A stretch of 64,000 nucleotides of DNA. Source: an uncultured Bacteroidota bacterium (lineage in GTDB: Bacteria; Bacteroidota; Bacteroidia; B-17B0; Aurantibacillaceae). Location: the NCBI GenBank assembly GCA_903834765.1, contig CAILKE010000004.1, forward strand, positions 62,001 to 126,000, given 5' to 3'. The translations under genes and the position numbers were made by a program. Shown piece by piece: positions 34,036 to 45,671 of the stretch (position 1 is its first letter; the number at the start of each line of letters is the position of its first letter). The notes beneath the pieces are model-generated. The model did no database searches and had not been told where the DNA came from. It saw only the letters and a list, made by a program, of their open reading frames with translations.

Positions 34036-37000
34036 CTAAGCTTCTTCTTCGATTTCTTCTTTACTTGCCATTAAACGCTCGTACTCTTCTTTACTACCAA
34101 CAACGATTTTTTCGTATTGACGTAAACCTGTACCTGCTGGAATTAAGTGACCAACAATAACGTTTTCTTTCAAGCCTTGTAATGTATCTACTTTTCCGTG
34201 AACCGCTGCTTCGTTCAATACTTTTGTTGTTTCCTGGAACGATGCCGCAGAAATCCAACTCTTCGTTTGTAACGATGCACGTGTAATACCTTGTAAAATT
34301 GGAGTTGCTGTTGCAGGAACCGCATCACGTGCTTCCACTAATTTTAAATCTTTACGACGTAAAACAGAGTTTTCATCACGTAACTTACGAGTCGTTACAA
34401 TTTGTCCGCGTTTCAAGTTTTCAGAATCACCTGGCTCTAAAACTACTTTTTTGCCATATAACTCATCGTTCTCAGTCATAAAATCAATTTTATTGATCAA
34501 CTGTAACTCTAAGAAAGTAGTATCACCTGGATCTTCAATTTGAACTTTACGCATCATCTGACGAACGATCGTTTCGAAATGCTTATCATTCAATTTTTGT
34601 CCTTGTAAACGGTAAACCTCTTGGATCTCATTTACTAAATATTCTTGAACAGCTGTAGGGCCTTTGATCGATAAAATATCACCAGGAGAAGTTGCTCCGT
34701 CAGATAATTGCTCACCTGCGCGTACAAAGTCATTTTCCTGTACTAAGATATGTTTAGATAAAGACACTAAATAACGGTGTTGCTCACCAGTTTTAGCTTC
34801 TACAACTACTTCACGATTACCACGTTTAATTTTTCCAAAAGTAACAATACCATCAATTTCAGAAACAACTGCTGGATTACTTGGGTTACGAGCTTCAAAC
34901 AACTCAGTAACACGTGGTAAACCACCCGTAATATCTCCTGTTTTTCCAGTTACACGAGGAATCTTAACCAAGATTTGTCCTGGCTCAATTTTAGACCCTT
35001 CGTTCACAATAATGTGAGCTGTTACAGGTAAATTGTATGTTTTTAAAGGCTCGCCTTTTTTGTCCACAATTCTCATCAATGGAGATAATGTTTTATCTCT
35101 ACTTTCGATAATTACTTTCTCACGGAAACCAGTTTGTTCATCACTTTCTTCACGGTAAGTTACGTTTTCTTTAATTGATTCGTACTCTACAGTACCACCA
35201 AATTCAGAAACGATAACCGCGTTATATGGATCCCAATCACAAATCATTTCGCCTTTTTTAACTTTAGCGCCTGCTTTGATGTATAGTTGAGAACCGTAAG
35301 GAATAGTTCCTGTAGTTAACGTAATGCCTGTATTTAAATCAACGATTCTAATTTCAGTTGTACGTCCAATTACTACATTTGCTTTTGTTCCATCTTGATT
35401 AACACGCTCTACAGTTCGTAACTCATCAATTTCAGCAATACCATCGTATTTAGCAATATAGCTAGAAGACGCTGCTGTGTTAGATGCTGTACCCCCAACG
35501 TGGAAAGTACGTAACGTTAACTGTGTACCCGGCTCACCAATTGATTGAGCTGCAATAACACCTACAGCTTCACCTAACTGAACCTGACGGCCATTAGCTA
35601 AGTTACGTCCGTAACATTTAGAACATACACCATGTTTCGATTCGCAAGTTAATACTGAACGAATTTCTACTGATTCAATTGGAGATGATTCAATTACATC
35701 AGATACATCTTCCGTAATCATTTCACCACCAGTAACAATTAAGTCACCTGTTGTTGGATGATATACGTCATTTAATGCAATACGACCTAAGATGCGATCA
35801 CGTAAAGTTTCAACTACATCATCATTGTTTTTCAATGCTGTTGCTGTTAATCCACGTAAAGTACCGCAATCTTCTTCATTAATAATCACGTCTTGAGCAA
35901 CGTCAACCAAACGGCGAGTTAAATAACCAGCATCTGCTGTTTTTAACGCCGTATCCGCTAAACCTTTACGCGCACCGTGAGTAGAAATAAAGTATTCTAA
36001 GATAGATAAACCTTCACGGAAGTTAGATAATACAGGATTCTCAATAATGGAAGCTGTAGTATCACCCGCTTTTTGAGGCTTAGCCATCAAACCACGCATA
36101 CCGCTCAACTGTTTAATTTGTTCTTTAGATCCACGAGCTCCTGAATCAAGCATCATATAAACTGGATTAAATCCTTGTCTGTCTGAGCTTAAATTATCCA
36201 TTACCTTTTTGGTAACTTTAGAGTTAGTGTGTGTCCAGATATCAATGATTTGATTGTAACGCTCGTTGTTGGTAATGAAACCCATTGAGTAGTTATTTAC
36301 AACTTCATCCACCTGTGCACGAGATTCTTTAATGATTTTAAATTTCTCTTCAGGCGTTTGAATATCACCTAAGTTAAATGATAAACCACCTTTGAATGCT
36401 GTTTTAAATCCTATTTCTTTAATATCATCCAAGAACTTAGCTGTTTTAGCCATTCCAGTTTTCTTAACGATTAATCCAATGATATCACGTAAAGATTTTT
36501 TAGTTAATAATTCGTTGATGTAACCTACTTCGTGTGGTACAACCTGATTAAAGATAACACGGCCAACTGTAGTATCAATAATCTTAGTAACTAAGTTTGT
36601 TCCTTCTAATGCATTGGTAATTTTGATTTTGATTTGAGCATGTAAATCAACTTGATTTTCATTCAAAGCAATCACCACTTCTTCTGCACTATAGAATGTT
36701 TTTCCTTCACCTCGAACTAAATCTTTAGGTAAATTCTTTTTAGATTTAGTTAAATAGTATAAACCTAAAACCATGTCTTGAGATGGAACTGCAACTGGAG
36801 CTCCATTTGAAGGATTTAAAATGTTATGAGAAGCTAACATTAATACTTGAGCTTCTAATACTGCGGCGTGTCCTAATGGAACATGCACCGCCATTTGATC
36901 ACCGTCAAAATCGGCATTAAACGCAGTACATACTAATGGATGTAACTGTATCGCTTTTCCTTCAATTAATTTTGGTTGGAAAGCCTGAATACCTAATCTG

Positions 37001-38331
37001 TGCAATGTTGGTGCACGGTTTAACATTACAGGATGTCCTTTTAATACGTTTTCTAAAATATCCCAAACGATTGGCTCTTTTTTATCAACTATTTTTTTAG
37101 CTGATTTTACTGTTTTAACAATACCACGCTCAATCATTTTGCGAATGATAAATGGTTTGAATAATTCAGCTGCCATTTCCTTAGGTAAACCACACTCATG
37201 TAATTTTAATTCAGGTCCTACAACAATTACCGAACGAGCCGAGTAATCCACACGCTTACCTAATAAGTTTTGACGGAAACGTCCTTGTTTACCTTTTAAT
37301 GAATCAGATAATGATTTTAATGCGCGGTTTGATTCAGTTTTAACAGCATTTGATTTACGAGAGTTATCAAATAATGAATCTACTGATTCTTGTAACATAC
37401 GTTTTTCATTACGTAAGATTACATCTGGAGCTTTAATTTCAATTAAACGTTTTAAACGGTTGTTACGAATAATAACACGACGGTATAAATCATTTAAATC
37501 CGAAGTTGCGAAACGTCCACCATCCAATGGAACTAACGGACGCAATTCTGGTGGAATAACCGGAACCGTTTTAATAATCATCCACTCAGGGCGGTTATCA
37601 ATATGAGATTGTGCTGAACGGAATGCCTCAATAACTTGCAAACGTTTTAATGCTTCATTTTTACGTTGTTGAGATGTTTCTGTATTAGCTTTGTGACGTA
37701 ATTCATAAGATAATTCATCTAACTGTAAACGAGATAATAAATCTTGTAAAGCTTCAGCTCCCATTTTTGCGATAAATTTATTAGGATCATTATCATCTAA
37801 CAAATGGTTATCTTTTGGTAAAGTATCAACTAGGTTTAAATACTCTTCTTCTGTTAAGAAATCTAAGTATTGAGTACCGCCTTGAGCAGCAACACCAGAA
37901 TTAATTACTACGTAACGTTCGTAGTAAATAATCATGTCTAATTTTTTAGTTGGTAATCCTAATAAGTAACCAATTTTGTTTGGTAACGAACGGAAATACC
38001 AAATATGAGCAACAGGAACAACTAAGTTAATGTGTCCCATACGCTCACGACGCACTTTCTTTTCAGTAACCTCTACACCACAACGGTCGCAGATAATACC
38101 TTTGTAACGAATACGCTTGTATTTACCACAGTGACATTCGTAATCTTTTACTGGTCCAAAAATACGCTCGCAAAACAAACCATCTCTTTCTGGCTTGTAA
38201 GTACGGTAATTAATGGTTTCTGGTTTCAATACTTCTCCACTACTACGTTGCAGAATAGTTTCAGGAGACGCTAAGCTAATAGTGATTTTTGAGAAGTTTG
38301 ATTTTACTTTGTTATCTTTTCTTAAAGCCAT
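34036..38331 (-). CDS. rpoC: DNA-directed RNA polymerase subunit beta'
   Basis: 1431 residues, typical for Bacteroidota. It is the catalytic half of RNA polymerase. The N-terminal zinc ribbon has C66, C68, C81 and C84. The catalytic metal site is in [15 protein letters not shown] (three Asp). Bridge and trigger regions contain [25 protein letters not shown]. The second zinc site is C-x6[10 protein letters not shown]. The C-terminus ([22 protein letters not shown], then [14 protein letters not shown]) is complete. It follows rpoB by 93 bp that contain a dispersed palindromic repeat, and is closed by a terminator after a second repeat. Confidence 0.99.
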   Translation of the reverse strand: MALRKDNKVKSNFSKITISLASPETILQRSSGEVLKPETINYRTYKPERDGLFCERIFGPVKDYECHCGKYKRIRYKGIICDRCGVEVTEKKVRRERMGHINLVVPVAHIWYFRSLPNKIGYLLGLPTKKLDMIIYYERYVVINSGVAAQGGTQYLDFLTEEEYLNLVDTLPKDNHLLDDNDPNKFIAKMGAEALQDLLSRLQLDELSYELRHKANTETSQQRKNEALKRLQVIEAFRSAQSHIDNRPEWMIIKTVPVIPPELRPLVPLDGGRFATSDLNDLYRRVIIRNNRLKRLIEIKAPDVILRNEKRMLQESVDSLFDNSRKSNAVKTESNRALKSLSDSLKGKQGRFRQNLLGKRVDYSARSVIVVGPELKLHECGLPKEMAAELFKPFIIRKMIERGIVKTVKSAKKIVDKKEPIVWDILENVLKGHPVMLNRAPTLHRLGIQAFQPKLIEGKAIQLHPLVCTAFNADFDGDQMAVHVPLGHAAVLEAQVLMLASHNILNPSNGAPVAVPSQDMVLGLYYLTKSKKNLPKDLVRGEGKTFYSAEEVVIALNENQVDLHAQIKIKITNALEGTNLVTKIIDTTVGRVIFNQVVPHEVGYINELLTKKSLRDIIGLIVKKTGMAKTAKFLDDIKEIGFKTAFKGGLSFNLGDIQTPEEKFKIIKESRAQVDEVVNNYSMGFITNNERYNQIIDIWTHTNSKVTKKVMDNLSSDRQGFNPVYMMLDSGARGSKEQIKQLSGMRGLMAKPQKAGDTTASIIENPVLSNFREGLSILEYFISTHGARKGLADTALKTADAGYLTRRLVDVAQDVIINEEDCGTLRGLTATALKNNDDVVETLRDRILGRIALNDVYHPTTGDLIVTGGEMITEDVSDVIESSPIESVEIRSVLTCESKHGVCSKCYGRNLANGRQVQLGEAVGVIAAQSIGEPGTQLTLRTFHVGGTASNTAASSSYIAKYDGIAEIDELRTVERVNQDGTKANVVIGRTTEIRIVDLNTGITLTTGTIPYGSQLYIKAGAKVKKGEMICDWDPYNAVIVSEFGGTVEYESIKENVTYREESDEQTGFREKVIIESRDKTLSPLMRIVDKKGEPLKTYNLPVTAHIIVNEGSKIEPGQILVKIPRVTGKTGDITGGLPRVTELFEARNPSNPAVVSEIDGIVTFGKIKRGNREVVVEAKTGEQHRYLVSLSKHILVQENDFVRAGEQLSDGATSPGDILSIKGPTAVQEYLVNEIQEVYRLQGQKLNDKHFETIVRQMMRKVQIEDPGDTTFLELQLINKIDFMTENDELYGKKVVLEPGDSENLKRGQIVTTRKLRDENSVLRRKDLKLVEARDAVPATATPILQGITRASLQTKSWISAASFQETTKVLNEAAVHGKVDTLQGLKENVIVGHLIPAGTGLRQYEKIVVGSKEEYERLMASKEEIEEEA

Positions 38332-38386
38332 TTTGTTGCTTTTTGGTTTTAGTGATAATAAAAATTTATTTGCCTTATCCCTTTTC

Positions 38387-38424
38387 TCCCCTCTCCTTTG
38401 GAGAGGGGTTGGGGGTGAGGTCTT
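38387..38424. repeat. Palindromic dispersed repeat in the rpoB-rpoC gap
   Basis: CCCCTCTCC TTT GGAGAGGGG (38388-38408) forms a 9-bp stem and is followed by TTGGGGGTGAGGTC. It belongs to the same repeat family as the element at 30361. It ends right at the rpoB stop codon and would form a stable hairpin in the rpoBC mRNA. Confidence 0.8.
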
Positions 38425-41400
38425 TTAGTCAAGTGTTACATCTAACGCTAATCCACGTAATTCGTGCATTAATACATTAAATGATTCTGGTATACCTGGA
38501 GTAGGAATATTTTCGCCTTTTACAATTGCTTCATAAGCTTTTGCACGACCCATTACGTCATCAGACTTAATAGTTAATAATTCCTGTAACACGTTAGCAG
38601 CACCGTATGCCTCTAAAGCCCAAACCTCCATCTCACCAAAACGCTGACCACCAAATTGTGCTTTACCACCTAAAGGTTGTTGAGTAATTAATGAATATGG
38701 TCCGATTGAACGAGCATGCATCTTATCATCTACCATGTGACCTAATTTCAGCATGTAGATAATACCTACAGTAGCTGGTTGATCAAATGGTTCACCTGTT
38801 CCACCATCACGTAAGAAAGTACGCCCAAACTGTGGTAAACCTGCTTTTTCAGTATAAGAATCGATCTCTGTCATTGATGCACCGTCAAAGATTGGAGTTG
38901 AGAATTTCAATCCTAATTTTTGCCCAGCCCATGCTAATACTGTTTCATAGATCTGACCTAAGTTCATACGAGAAGGTACACCTAATGGATTCAATACGAT
39001 ATCTACTGTAGTTCCATCTTCTAAGTATGGCATATCCTCATCACGAACAATACGAGCTACAATACCCTTGTTACCATGACGTCCAGCCATCTTATCACCT
39101 ACTCTTAACTTACGTTTTTGAGCAATATAAACTTTAGCTAACTGAACAATTCCGTTTGGTAACTCATCACCAACAGTTATTTGAAACTTAGTGCGTTTGT
39201 ATTGACCTAAGAAGTCGTTATACTTAATCATGAAGTTATGCAACAAGCGCTCAATTTGCTCATTTTTATCTTTGTCAGTTGTCCAGTTACCTGGGTTAAC
39301 TTCAGAGAAATCAACTTTCTCTAATAATTTTTGAGTAAACTTAGTTCCTTTTGAAATCACCTCTTCACCTAAGATATTAGTAACACCTTGAGATGTGCGG
39401 CCATTAACCAATTCAAATAATTTTTCAATTAATTGGTATTTGATATTAGCAATTGACTTATGATGATCAGCATCTAATTTTTCAATTTGAGGTTTCTCAT
39501 CCGCTTTTTGCTTTTTATCTTTAATAGCACGAGAGAATAATTTTTTATCAACGATTACACCTTTCAATGATGGAGATACACGTAAAGACGCATCTTTAAC
39601 GTCACCTGCTTTATCTCCAAAAATAGCGCGTAATAATTTTTCTTCTGGAGATGGATCAGTTTCACCTTTTGGAGTAATTTTTCCAATTAAGATGTCACCT
39701 TCTTTAACCTCAGCTCCAACACGGATAATACCTTTTTCATCTAAATCTTTAGTAGCTTCTTCGCTTACATTAGGAATATCTGGAGTTAACTCTTCCATTC
39801 CACGTTTTGTATCACGAACTTCTAATGAATATTCATCAATATGAATAGATGTAAAAATATCTTCACGAATAACACGCTCAGAAATAACGATGGCATCCTC
39901 AAAGTTATAACCTTTCCAAGGCATGAATGCCACTTTTAAGTTACGTCCAATAGCTAATTCACCTTTATCTGTAGCGTATCCATCACATAATACTTGTCCT
40001 TTAGTTACTTTATCACCTTTCTTAACGATAGGTTTTAAGTTCATACAAGTACTTTGATTTGTTTTTTGGAATTTAGTTAATTTATACGTTTTAACATCGC
40101 CTTCAAAACTTACTAATTGCTCATCTTTAGAACGATTGTAACGAATTGTAATTTCACGAGCATCAACATATTCAACCACACCTTCACCTTCAGCATTAAT
40201 TAATACACGGCTGTCTTCGGCTACACGAGCTTCGATACCTGTACCAACGATTGGTGCTTCGGGACGCATTAATGGAACAGCTTGACGTTGCATGTTAGAG
40301 CCCATCAATGCACGGTTGGCGTCATCATGCTCCAAGAACGGAATTAATGATGCTGCAATAGATGCAATTTGATTAGGCGCAACGTCCATTAAATTAACCT
40401 TAGATGGATCAATTACAGGGAAGTCACCTTCGTAACGAGCAGTAACTTTATCGTTTACGAAATTTCCTTTTTCATCTAATTCTGCGCTTGTTTGTGCAAT
40501 ATTTTTTTGATCTTCTTCTTCAGCCGTTAAATAAGTAATTCCTTTATTAACCTCTACTCTTCCATTATTTACTGCACGAAAAGGAGTTTCAATAAATCCT
40601 AATTTATTAACTTTTGCGAAAACGCAAAGAGAGGAAATCAAACCAATGTTTGGTCCTTCTGGAGTTTCAATAGTACATAAACGTCCGTAGTGTGTGTAGT
40701 GAACGTCACGTACCTCAAAACCTGCACGCTCACGAGATAAACCTCCTGGCCCTAGTGCCGAAAGACGTCGCTTATGCGTAATCTCCGATAAAGGGTTAGT
40801 TTGATCCATGAACTGAGATAATTGATTCGTTCCGAAGAATGAATTAATTACAGAAGATAATGTTTTAGCGTTAATCAAATCGGTTGGTGTAAACACTTCG
40901 TTATCACGAACGTTCATACGCTCACGAATAGTACGAGCCATACGCGCTAAACCTACACCAAATTGAGAGAATAATTGCTCACCAACTGTACGTACACGAC
41001 GGTTTGACAAGTGATCGATATCATCCACATCAGTTTTAGAATTAATTAATTCGATCAAATATTTCATGATCAAAATAATATCTTCTTTTGTTAATACACG
41101 GATATTCATAGGAATATCGATGCCTAACTTTTTGTTGATACGGAAACGACCTACTTCTCCTAAATCATAACGTTTGTCAGAGAAAAATAATTTATCAATT
41201 ACTCCACGAGCTGTATCTTCATCAGGTGGCTCAGCATTACGAAGTAAACGGTAGATATACTCGATTGCTTCTTTTTCTGAGTTAGTTGAATCTTTTTGTA
41301 ACGTATTGTAAATAATAGCAAAATCAGCCGTGTTAACGTCTTCTTTATGTAAAATGATAGATTTAACGCCATTATCAGCGATTAAATCAATGTGTGCGTC

Positions 41401-42237
41401 TTCTAAAACTGTTTCACGATCTAAGATAACTTCGTTACGTTCGATTGAAACAACTTCTCCGGTGTCCTCATCTACGAAATCTTCAATCCAAGTTTTAAGA
41501 ACACGAGCCGCTAATCTACGGCCAACTTCGCGTTTTAAACCAGCTTTTGAAACTTTCACTTCATCAGCTAAACCGAAAATTTCTAAAATTTGTTTATCGC
41601 TTTCAAAACCAATAGCACGTAATAACGTTGTTACTGGTAATTTTTTCTTACGATCGATATAAGCATACATCACATTATTAATGTCTGTAGCGAATTCAAT
41701 CCAAGAACCTTTGAAAGGAATAACACGAGCACTGTATAATTTAGTACCATTTGCGTGACGGCTTTGGCCGAAGAACACGCCTGGAGAACGATGTAATTGA
41801 GAAACGATTACACGCTCAGCACCATTGATTACAAAAGAACCTTTTGGTGTCATGTATGGAATTGTTCCTAAATAAACGTCCTGTACAATGGTTTCAAAAT
41901 CTTCATGTTCAGGGTCAGTACAGTAAAGCTTTAATTTAGCCTTTAAAGGCACTGAATAAGTTAATCCACGGCTAATACACTCTTCAAGAGCATAGCGAGG
42001 TGGATCTACGAAATAATCCAAAAATTCCAATACGAAATTATTTCTCGCATCAGAAATAGGAAAGTTTTCGGCAAATACGCGGAATAAACCTTCGTTTTTT
42101 CGGTTATCCGGTGTCGTTTCTAATTGAAAAAAATCTTGAAAAGACTTAATTTGTATATCCAAAAAATCTGGATACTCAATTGGAAATTTGTTTGAAGAGA
42201 AATTAATTCTCTGTGTTTTTTTTATTGCTGTTGCCAA
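38425..42237 (-). CDS. rpoB: DNA-directed RNA polymerase subunit beta
   Basis: 1270 residues, normal for the phylum. The rifampicin-binding cluster reads [20 protein letters not shown] followed by LSALGPGG, with the E. coli-equivalent D516, H526 and S531 all wild type, so no resistance change is seen. Other landmarks are [10 protein letters not shown]-type [39 protein letters not shown] (catalytic-centre loop) and the C-terminal [15 protein letters not shown], then [15 protein letters not shown]. It is preceded by a strong hairpin after rplL. Confidence 0.99.
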   Translation of the reverse strand: MATAIKKTQRINFSSNKFPIEYPDFLDIQIKSFQDFFQLETTPDNRKNEGLFRVFAENFPISDARNNFVLEFLDYFVDPPRYALEECISRGLTYSVPLKAKLKLYCTDPEHEDFETIVQDVYLGTIPYMTPKGSFVINGAERVIVSQLHRSPGVFFGQSRHANGTKLYSARVIPFKGSWIEFATDINNVMYAYIDRKKKLPVTTLLRAIGFESDKQILEIFGLADEVKVSKAGLKREVGRRLAARVLKTWIEDFVDEDTGEVVSIERNEVILDRETVLEDAHIDLIADNGVKSIILHKEDVNTADFAIIYNTLQKDSTNSEKEAIEYIYRLLRNAEPPDEDTARGVIDKLFFSDKRYDLGEVGRFRINKKLGIDIPMNIRVLTKEDIILIMKYLIELINSKTDVDDIDHLSNRRVRTVGEQLFSQFGVGLARMARTIRERMNVRDNEVFTPTDLINAKTLSSVINSFFGTNQLSQFMDQTNPLSEITHKRRLSALGPGGLSRERAGFEVRDVHYTHYGRLCTIETPEGPNIGLISSLCVFAKVNKLGFIETPFRAVNNGRVEVNKGITYLTAEEEDQKNIAQTSAELDEKGNFVNDKVTARYEGDFPVIDPSKVNLMDVAPNQIASIAASLIPFLEHDDANRALMGSNMQRQAVPLMRPEAPIVGTGIEARVAEDSRVLINAEGEGVVEYVDAREITIRYNRSKDEQLVSFEGDVKTYKLTKFQKTNQSTCMNLKPIVKKGDKVTKGQVLCDGYATDKGELAIGRNLKVAFMPWKGYNFEDAIVISERVIREDIFTSIHIDEYSLEVRDTKRGMEELTPDIPNVSEEATKDLDEKGIIRVGAEVKEGDILIGKITPKGETDPSPEEKLLRAIFGDKAGDVKDASLRVSPSLKGVIVDKKLFSRAIKDKKQKADEKPQIEKLDADHHKSIANIKYQLIEKLFELVNGRTSQGVTNILGEEVISKGTKFTQKLLEKVDFSEVNPGNWTTDKDKNEQIERLLHNFMIKYNDFLGQYKRTKFQITVGDELPNGIVQLAKVYIAQKRKLRVGDKMAGRHGNKGIVARIVRDEDMPYLEDGTTVDIVLNPLGVPSRMNLGQIYETVLAWAGQKLGLKFSTPIFDGASMTEIDSYTEKAGLPQFGRTFLRDGGTGEPFDQPATVGIIYMLKLGHMVDDKMHARSIGPYSLITQQPLGGKAQFGGQRFGEMEVWALEAYGAANVLQELLTIKSDDVMGRAKAYEAIVKGENIPTPGIPESFNVLMHELRGLALDVTLD

Positions 42238-42299
42238 TGTAATGAAGTTTATTAGTTAGTACTCTAAAAAGCGATACGCCAATTACTAAAAGCTAAATA

Positions 42300-42342
42300 A
42301 AGCGTTAAGAACATTTGCATAGCAAAGAGGCTCTTAACGCTT
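42300..42342 (-). promoter_or_regulatory. Hairpin between rplL and rpoB (attenuator or processing site)
   Basis: The 11-bp outer stem AAGCGTTAAGA/TCTTAACGCTT (42300-42310 with 42332-42342) encloses an inner TTTGC/GCAAA hairpin (42314-42326). No T tract follows, so it is not a full terminator. In many bacteria this junction carries an attenuator or RNase III site that lowers rpoBC relative to ribosomal protein synthesis; that role here is inferred from position. Confidence 0.65.
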
Positions 42343-42358
42343 AGATTTGGAAGTAAAT

Positions 42359-42727
42359 TTATTTTACTTCAACTTTTGCACCAGCTTCTTCTAAAGCTTT
42401 CTTAATTGATTCAGCTTCTTCTTTAGAGATACCTTCTTTAACTGGTTTTGGAGCACCGTCCACTAAGTCTTTAGCTTCTTTTAAGCCTAAACCTGTTAAA
42501 TCTTTAACAGCTTTAACTACACCTAATTTAGCTGCACCTGCTTCAACTAAAATTACATCGAATGATGTTTTAGCTGCTGCTGCGTCTCCGCCGCCACCTG
42601 CTGCTACAACTACTGCTGCTGCTGCTGGCTCGATACCATACTCATCTTTTAATACTGTTGCTAATTCTTGAACTTCTTTTACTGTCAAGTTTACTAATGT
42701 TTCAGCGATTGCTTTTACGTCTGCCAT
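42359..42727 (-). CDS. rplL: 50S ribosomal protein L7/L12
   Basis: 122 residues. The N-terminal dimerization domain ([20 protein letters not shown]), the flexible Ala/Gly hinge ([18 protein letters not shown]) and the C-terminal GTPase-factor-binding domain ([40 protein letters not shown]) are all standard. Multiple L12 dimers form the ribosomal stalk that recruits EF-Tu and EF-G. It follows rplJ, to whose product it binds, and is separated from rpoB by a hairpin. Confidence 0.98.
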   Translation of the reverse strand: MADVKAIAETLVNLTVKEVQELATVLKDEYGIEPAAAAVVVAAGGGGDAAAAKTSFDVILVEAGAAKLGVVKAVKDLTGLGLKEAKDLVDGAPKPVKEGISKEEAESIKKALEEAGAKVEVK

Positions 42728-42822
42728 TTTATATTAGTTTTTAATTGTTGTTTAAATTATTAATTGTTTGTTTTTTGTTTTCTTCTTTCGAAGTGTTGAT
42801 TATTCTTTTTTACAGTTAGCTA

Positions 42823-43326
42823 TTATGCTGCAACTTCTTCTGTGCCTTTGGTTTTGTTTTCTAAACCTCCGATAACACGTTGAATTGGTGCTTGTAATAA
42901 GGCGATTACGTCTGCGATTAATTCGTTTTTCGATTTTAATCCTACAAGCGCATCTAATTTATCGTCGCCGATAAATACCATATCTTCTACATAAGCAGCC
43001 TTTAGTTGAGGTTTATCACCGCCTTTGCGAAACTCTTTAATTAATTTAGCAGGAACATTAGATGTTTCTGTTAAAATTAAAGCCGTTTGGCCTTTTAATG
43101 CTGGGATTAATTGAGCAAGATTGCTATCGTTAGCACGTTCTAAAGCTTTTGCTAATAACGTGTTTTTAACAACAGACATACTTACTTTTTTCTCAAAGCA
43201 AGAGCGACGTAATTGATTTACCTTTTCTACTGACAAAGAAGAACAATCTGCTAAATAGATTTTTGTGTTAGCATTTAAAATGCCAAGTAAACGATCTATT
43301 TCCTGTGTTTTTTCTTGTTTGTTCAT
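42823..43326 (-). CDS. rplJ: 50S ribosomal protein L10
   Basis: 167 residues. L10 anchors the L12 dimers and, as L10-(L12)n, represses its own operon in bacteria studied. The N-terminal rRNA-binding domain is visible (LSVEKVNQLRRSCFEKKVSM, VVKNTLLAKALE), followed by a helical C-terminal tail (IADVIALLQAPIQRVIGGLE) that holds L12. It is 20 bp after rplA, so there is no room for an E. coli-like L10 leader between them. Confidence 0.97.
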   Translation of the reverse strand: MNKQEKTQEIDRLLGILNANTKIYLADCSSLSVEKVNQLRRSCFEKKVSMSVVKNTLLAKALERANDSNLAQLIPALKGQTALILTETSNVPAKLIKEFRKGGDKPQLKAAYVEDMVFIGDDKLDALVGLKSKNELIADVIALLQAPIQRVIGGLENKTKGTEEVAA

Positions 43327-43346
43327 ACTAATAGGTGTTGTTGAAA

Positions 43347-44039
43347 TTAGTTAAATGATTTTGTTTCGATTTGAATACCTGCACTCATTGTGCTACTTAA
43401 GAATACCGATTTAACATAAGTACCTCTTGCAGACGATGGTTTTAATTTTACGATAGCTTGCAAAACTTCGCTAGCATTTTCCGCTAATTTGTCAGCATCA
43501 AAAGATACTTTACCAACTCGCGTGTGAATGATACCTGCTTTGTCTACCTTAAAATCGATTTTACCACCTTTTGAGTCAGTTACAGCTTTTGCAATATCCA
43601 TTGTTACTGTACCTGTTTTTGGGTTAGGCATTAAACCGCGAGGACCTAATACACGACCTAAAGCACCAACTTTACCCATTACTGAGGGCATAGTGATAAT
43701 TACGTCGATGTCTGTCCATCCTCCTTTAATTTTTTCGATGTATTCGTCTAATCCAACGAAGTCCGCACCTGCAGCTCTAGCTTCTGCTTCCTTATCAGGG
43801 GTAACAATAGCTAAAACGCGATTTACTTTACCAGTACCGTGAGGTAAGGTAACAGTACCACGAACCATTTGATTAGCTTTACGAGGATCAACTCCTAAAC
43901 GGATAGCGATATCCACGGATGCATCAAACTTAGTTGTAGAAATTTCTTTCACAACTTTTGTTGCTTCGGCAAGAGAATGCACTTTGTTCATATCGAACTT
44001 TGCATCTGCTGCTTTTCTTTTTTTAGTTAACGTTGCCAT
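43347..44039 (-). CDS. rplA: 50S ribosomal protein L1
   Basis: 230 residues with the typical blocks [65 protein letters not shown] and the C-terminal [18 protein letters not shown]1 forms the mobile L1 stalk near the E site and in many bacteria represses the rplK-rplA message by binding near its start. It lies 39 bp after rplK. Confidence 0.98.
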   Translation of the reverse strand: MATLTKKRKAADAKFDMNKVHSLAEATKVVKEISTTKFDASVDIAIRLGVDPRKANQMVRGTVTLPHGTGKVNRVLAIVTPDKEAEARAAGADFVGLDEYIEKIKGGWTDIDVIITMPSVMGKVGALGRVLGPRGLMPNPKTGTVTMDIAKAVTDSKGGKIDFKVDKAGIIHTRVGKVSFDADKLAENASEVLQAIVKLKPSSARGTYVKSVFLSSTMSAGIQIETKSFN

Positions 44040-44078
44040 TTTTTAAAAAGCTTGTTTTTTGGTTTATATTATATTGAA

Positions 44079-44522
44079 TTAAGGTTTTACAGGTGCCTCT
44101 CCTGTTGTTGTAATTCCCATACTACGTGCAGTACCGGCTACCATTAACATAGCAGATTCGATTGTAAAACAGTTCATGTCTACAATTTTATCTGTTGCAA
44201 TAGCGCGAATTTGATCCCAAGAAATAGAACCAACTTTTTTACGGTTACTTTCACCTGAACCTTGTTTAACCTTAGTCACATCCATAATTTGAATAGCAAC
44301 AGGTGTACGTTTGATTATAAAATCAAATGTTTTGTCAGCGTATACATTAATTAAAACTGGTAATACTTTACCTGCTTGTTCTTGAGTTCTAGCATTAAAT
44401 TGCTTACAGAACTCCATAATGTTAACACCTTTAGCACCTAATGCAGGACCAATTGGAGGCGACGGGTTAGCAGCTCCACCTTTAATTTGTAGTTTTACAA
44501 TTGCTGATAACTCTTTTGCCAT
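44079..44522 (-). CDS. rplK: 50S ribosomal protein L11
   Basis: 147 residues. The N-terminal domain ([20 protein letters not shown], then [18 protein letters not shown]) includes the Pro-rich stretch that forms the thiostrepton-binding site with 23S rRNA. The C-terminal rRNA-binding domain is complete ([13 protein letters not shown]). Lys and Arg-adjacent sites for trimethylation are not assigned. A 128-bp gap with a large inverted repeat separates it from nusG. Confidence 0.98.
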   Translation of the reverse strand: MAKELSAIVKLQIKGGAANPSPPIGPALGAKGVNIMEFCKQFNARTQEQAGKVLPVLINVYADKTFDFIIKRTPVAIQIMDVTKVKQGSGESNRKKVGSISWDQIRAIATDKIVDMNCFTIESAMLMVAGTARSMGITTTGEAPVKP

Positions 44523-44547
44523 TTTTGTTGTTTTTTTATTTGATTAG

Positions 44548-44632
44548 TTGATGTTTATACTTAGAGAAATTGTTTACTTTGAGTTGGAAGCAGCAAAGCG
44601 TCTCATTTTAACTTTAAGTATTAAATCATCAA
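44548..44632 (-). promoter_or_regulatory. Long-range inverted repeat between nusG and rplK
   Basis: TTGATG-TTT-ATACTT (44548-44562) pairs with AAGTAT-TAAAT-CATCAA (44616-44632), giving about 15 bp with small irregularities around a 53-nt loop. It lies in the leader of rplK, where the L1 autoregulation site or an RNA-processing site would be expected. The loop shares the motif AGCAAAG..(G/C)TCTC-like text with the rplL-rpoB hairpin. Confidence 0.45.
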
Positions 44633-44650
44633 TGTGTTTATTTAAAAATA

Positions 44651-45223
44651 TTATTCTCTTTCAACTTCACCGAATGCTAATTCAACAGGAGTTTTACGTC
44701 CGAAGATCTTAACAACCACTTTAATTTTTTTCTTCTCATCATTGATCTCTTCAATCGTCCCATTAAATCCGTTGAAAGGTCCGTTAATTACTTTAACAGC
44801 TTCTCCAACAATGTAATTACTAGTAACAGTACTTTCCGCTTCCGATAAATCATCAACAGTTCCTAAAATACGATTAACTTCTGATAAGCGCATTGGAACA
44901 GCTTCTCCACGTTTTGTTTCTCCTAAAAAACCAATAACGCCTGTAATATTTTTTATAATATGTGTAATTTCACCAACTAAAGCAGCTTCAATTAATACGT
45001 AACCAGGATAAAAAGAACGTTCTTTCTGAATTTTCTTTCCATTACGAATTTGGATGTATTTTTCGGTGGGAATCAATACTTGAGAAACATAGTCGTTTAA
45101 TTTTAAACGATTAATTTCCACTTCAATATATTGTTTTACTTTATTTTCTTGTCCGCTAATAGCACGTACTACATACCATTTTTTAACAATTGAGGAAGTT
45201 TCTTTATTTACAGTTTCAGACAT
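44651..45223 (-). CDS. nusG: Transcription termination/antitermination factor NusG
   Basis: 190 residues. The NGN domain has KWYVVRAISGQENKVKQYIE, VLIPTEKYIQIRNGKK and SFYPGYVLIEA. The C-terminal KOW domain begins VGEAVKVINGPFNGFNGTIE. NusG binds the clamp helices of RNA polymerase and links it to Rho or to ribosomal S10. The insertion between NGN strands seen in some Bacteroidota is small here. It starts 18 bp after secE, the classic secE-nusG pair. Confidence 0.97.
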   Translation of the reverse strand: MSETVNKETSSIVKKWYVVRAISGQENKVKQYIEVEINRLKLNDYVSQVLIPTEKYIQIRNGKKIQKERSFYPGYVLIEAALVGEITHIIKNITGVIGFLGETKRGEAVPMRLSEVNRILGTVDDLSEAESTVTSNYIVGEAVKVINGPFNGFNGTIEEINDEKKKIKVVVKIFGRKTPVELAFGEVERE

Positions 45224-45241
45224 TTTTGTACGTATAAAAAA

Positions 45242-45442
45242 TTATAAACCACTAACCATTTGATAAGCCAACTTCATTAGGTTTTCAAAACCAAAATCCA
45301 TTCCCCAAACAATTAATCCAATAATAGTAGAAGCTACCATTACAAGTATAGCGCTGCTTTGCAGCTCAGGCCAAGTTGGCCAAGTTACTTTATTAAATAA
45401 CTCATCTTTTGTTTCCTCTATGTATGTTCCAAACTTACTCAT
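45242..45442 (-). CDS. secE: Preprotein translocase subunit SecE
   Basis: 66 residues. An N-terminal amphipathic helix (IEETKDELFNKVTWPTWPEL, with the conserved KVTWP motif) precedes a single TM helix (AILVMVASTIIGLIVWGMDF, about 31-50). This is the short one-TM form found in most bacteria. It clamps SecY in the SecYEG channel. It lies between tRNA-Trp and nusG as in Bacteroidota and Chlamydiae. Confidence 0.96.
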   Translation of the reverse strand: MSKFGTYIEETKDELFNKVTWPTWPELQSSAILVMVASTIIGLIVWGMDFGFENLMKLAYQMVSGL

Positions 45443-45456
45443 AATCGTTCTATTTT

Positions 45457-45487
45457 AGATTTATGATTTTAGATTTATGATTTTAGA
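45457..45487. repeat. 14-bp tandem repeat in the secE leader
   Basis: AGATTTATGATTTT occurs twice in tandem (45457-45470, 45471-45484) followed by AGA, 15-45 bp upstream of the secE start. Confidence 0.7.
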
Positions 45488-45528
45488 GTAATCTAAATTT
45501 CTTAAATACTATAATCTAATTTGTTAAG

Positions 45529-45599
45529 CACGGGAGGAGGGATTCGAACCCCCATCAGCGGTTTTGGAGACCGATATTCTACCCTTGAACTACTCCCGT
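45529..45599 (-). tRNA. tRNA-Trp (CCA anticodon)
   Basis: 71 nt cloverleaf on the minus strand. Acceptor stem ACGGGAG/CTCCCGT, anticodon loop CTCCAAA giving CCA, and a GGTTCGAATCC T-arm. Discriminator G. The CCA tail is not encoded. It lies between tuf and secE. Confidence 0.97.
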
Positions 45600-45619
45600 A
45601 AATCCAATTTATTATAAAC

Positions 45620-45656
45620 AGCAAAATGGCTGAGCCTTTCGGCAAGCCATTTTGCT
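45620..45656 (-). terminator. Strong hairpin between tuf and tRNA-Trp
   Basis: A 12-bp stem AGCAAAATGGCT/AGCCATTTTGCT (45620-45631 with 45645-45656) with an inner GCC/GGC stem, 16 bp after the tuf stop. Downstream text is AT-rich but lacks a pure T run, so it is a partial terminator or an mRNA 3'-end and tRNA-processing structure. Confidence 0.6.
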
Positions 45657-45671
45657 ATTATTTGAGTATGA

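Noticed and set aside
40717-40866. Possible rifampicin-resistance substitutions in rpoB
   Set aside because: The cluster keeps the wild-type residues equivalent to D516, H526 and S531; only neutral-looking differences such as DQTNPL occur.
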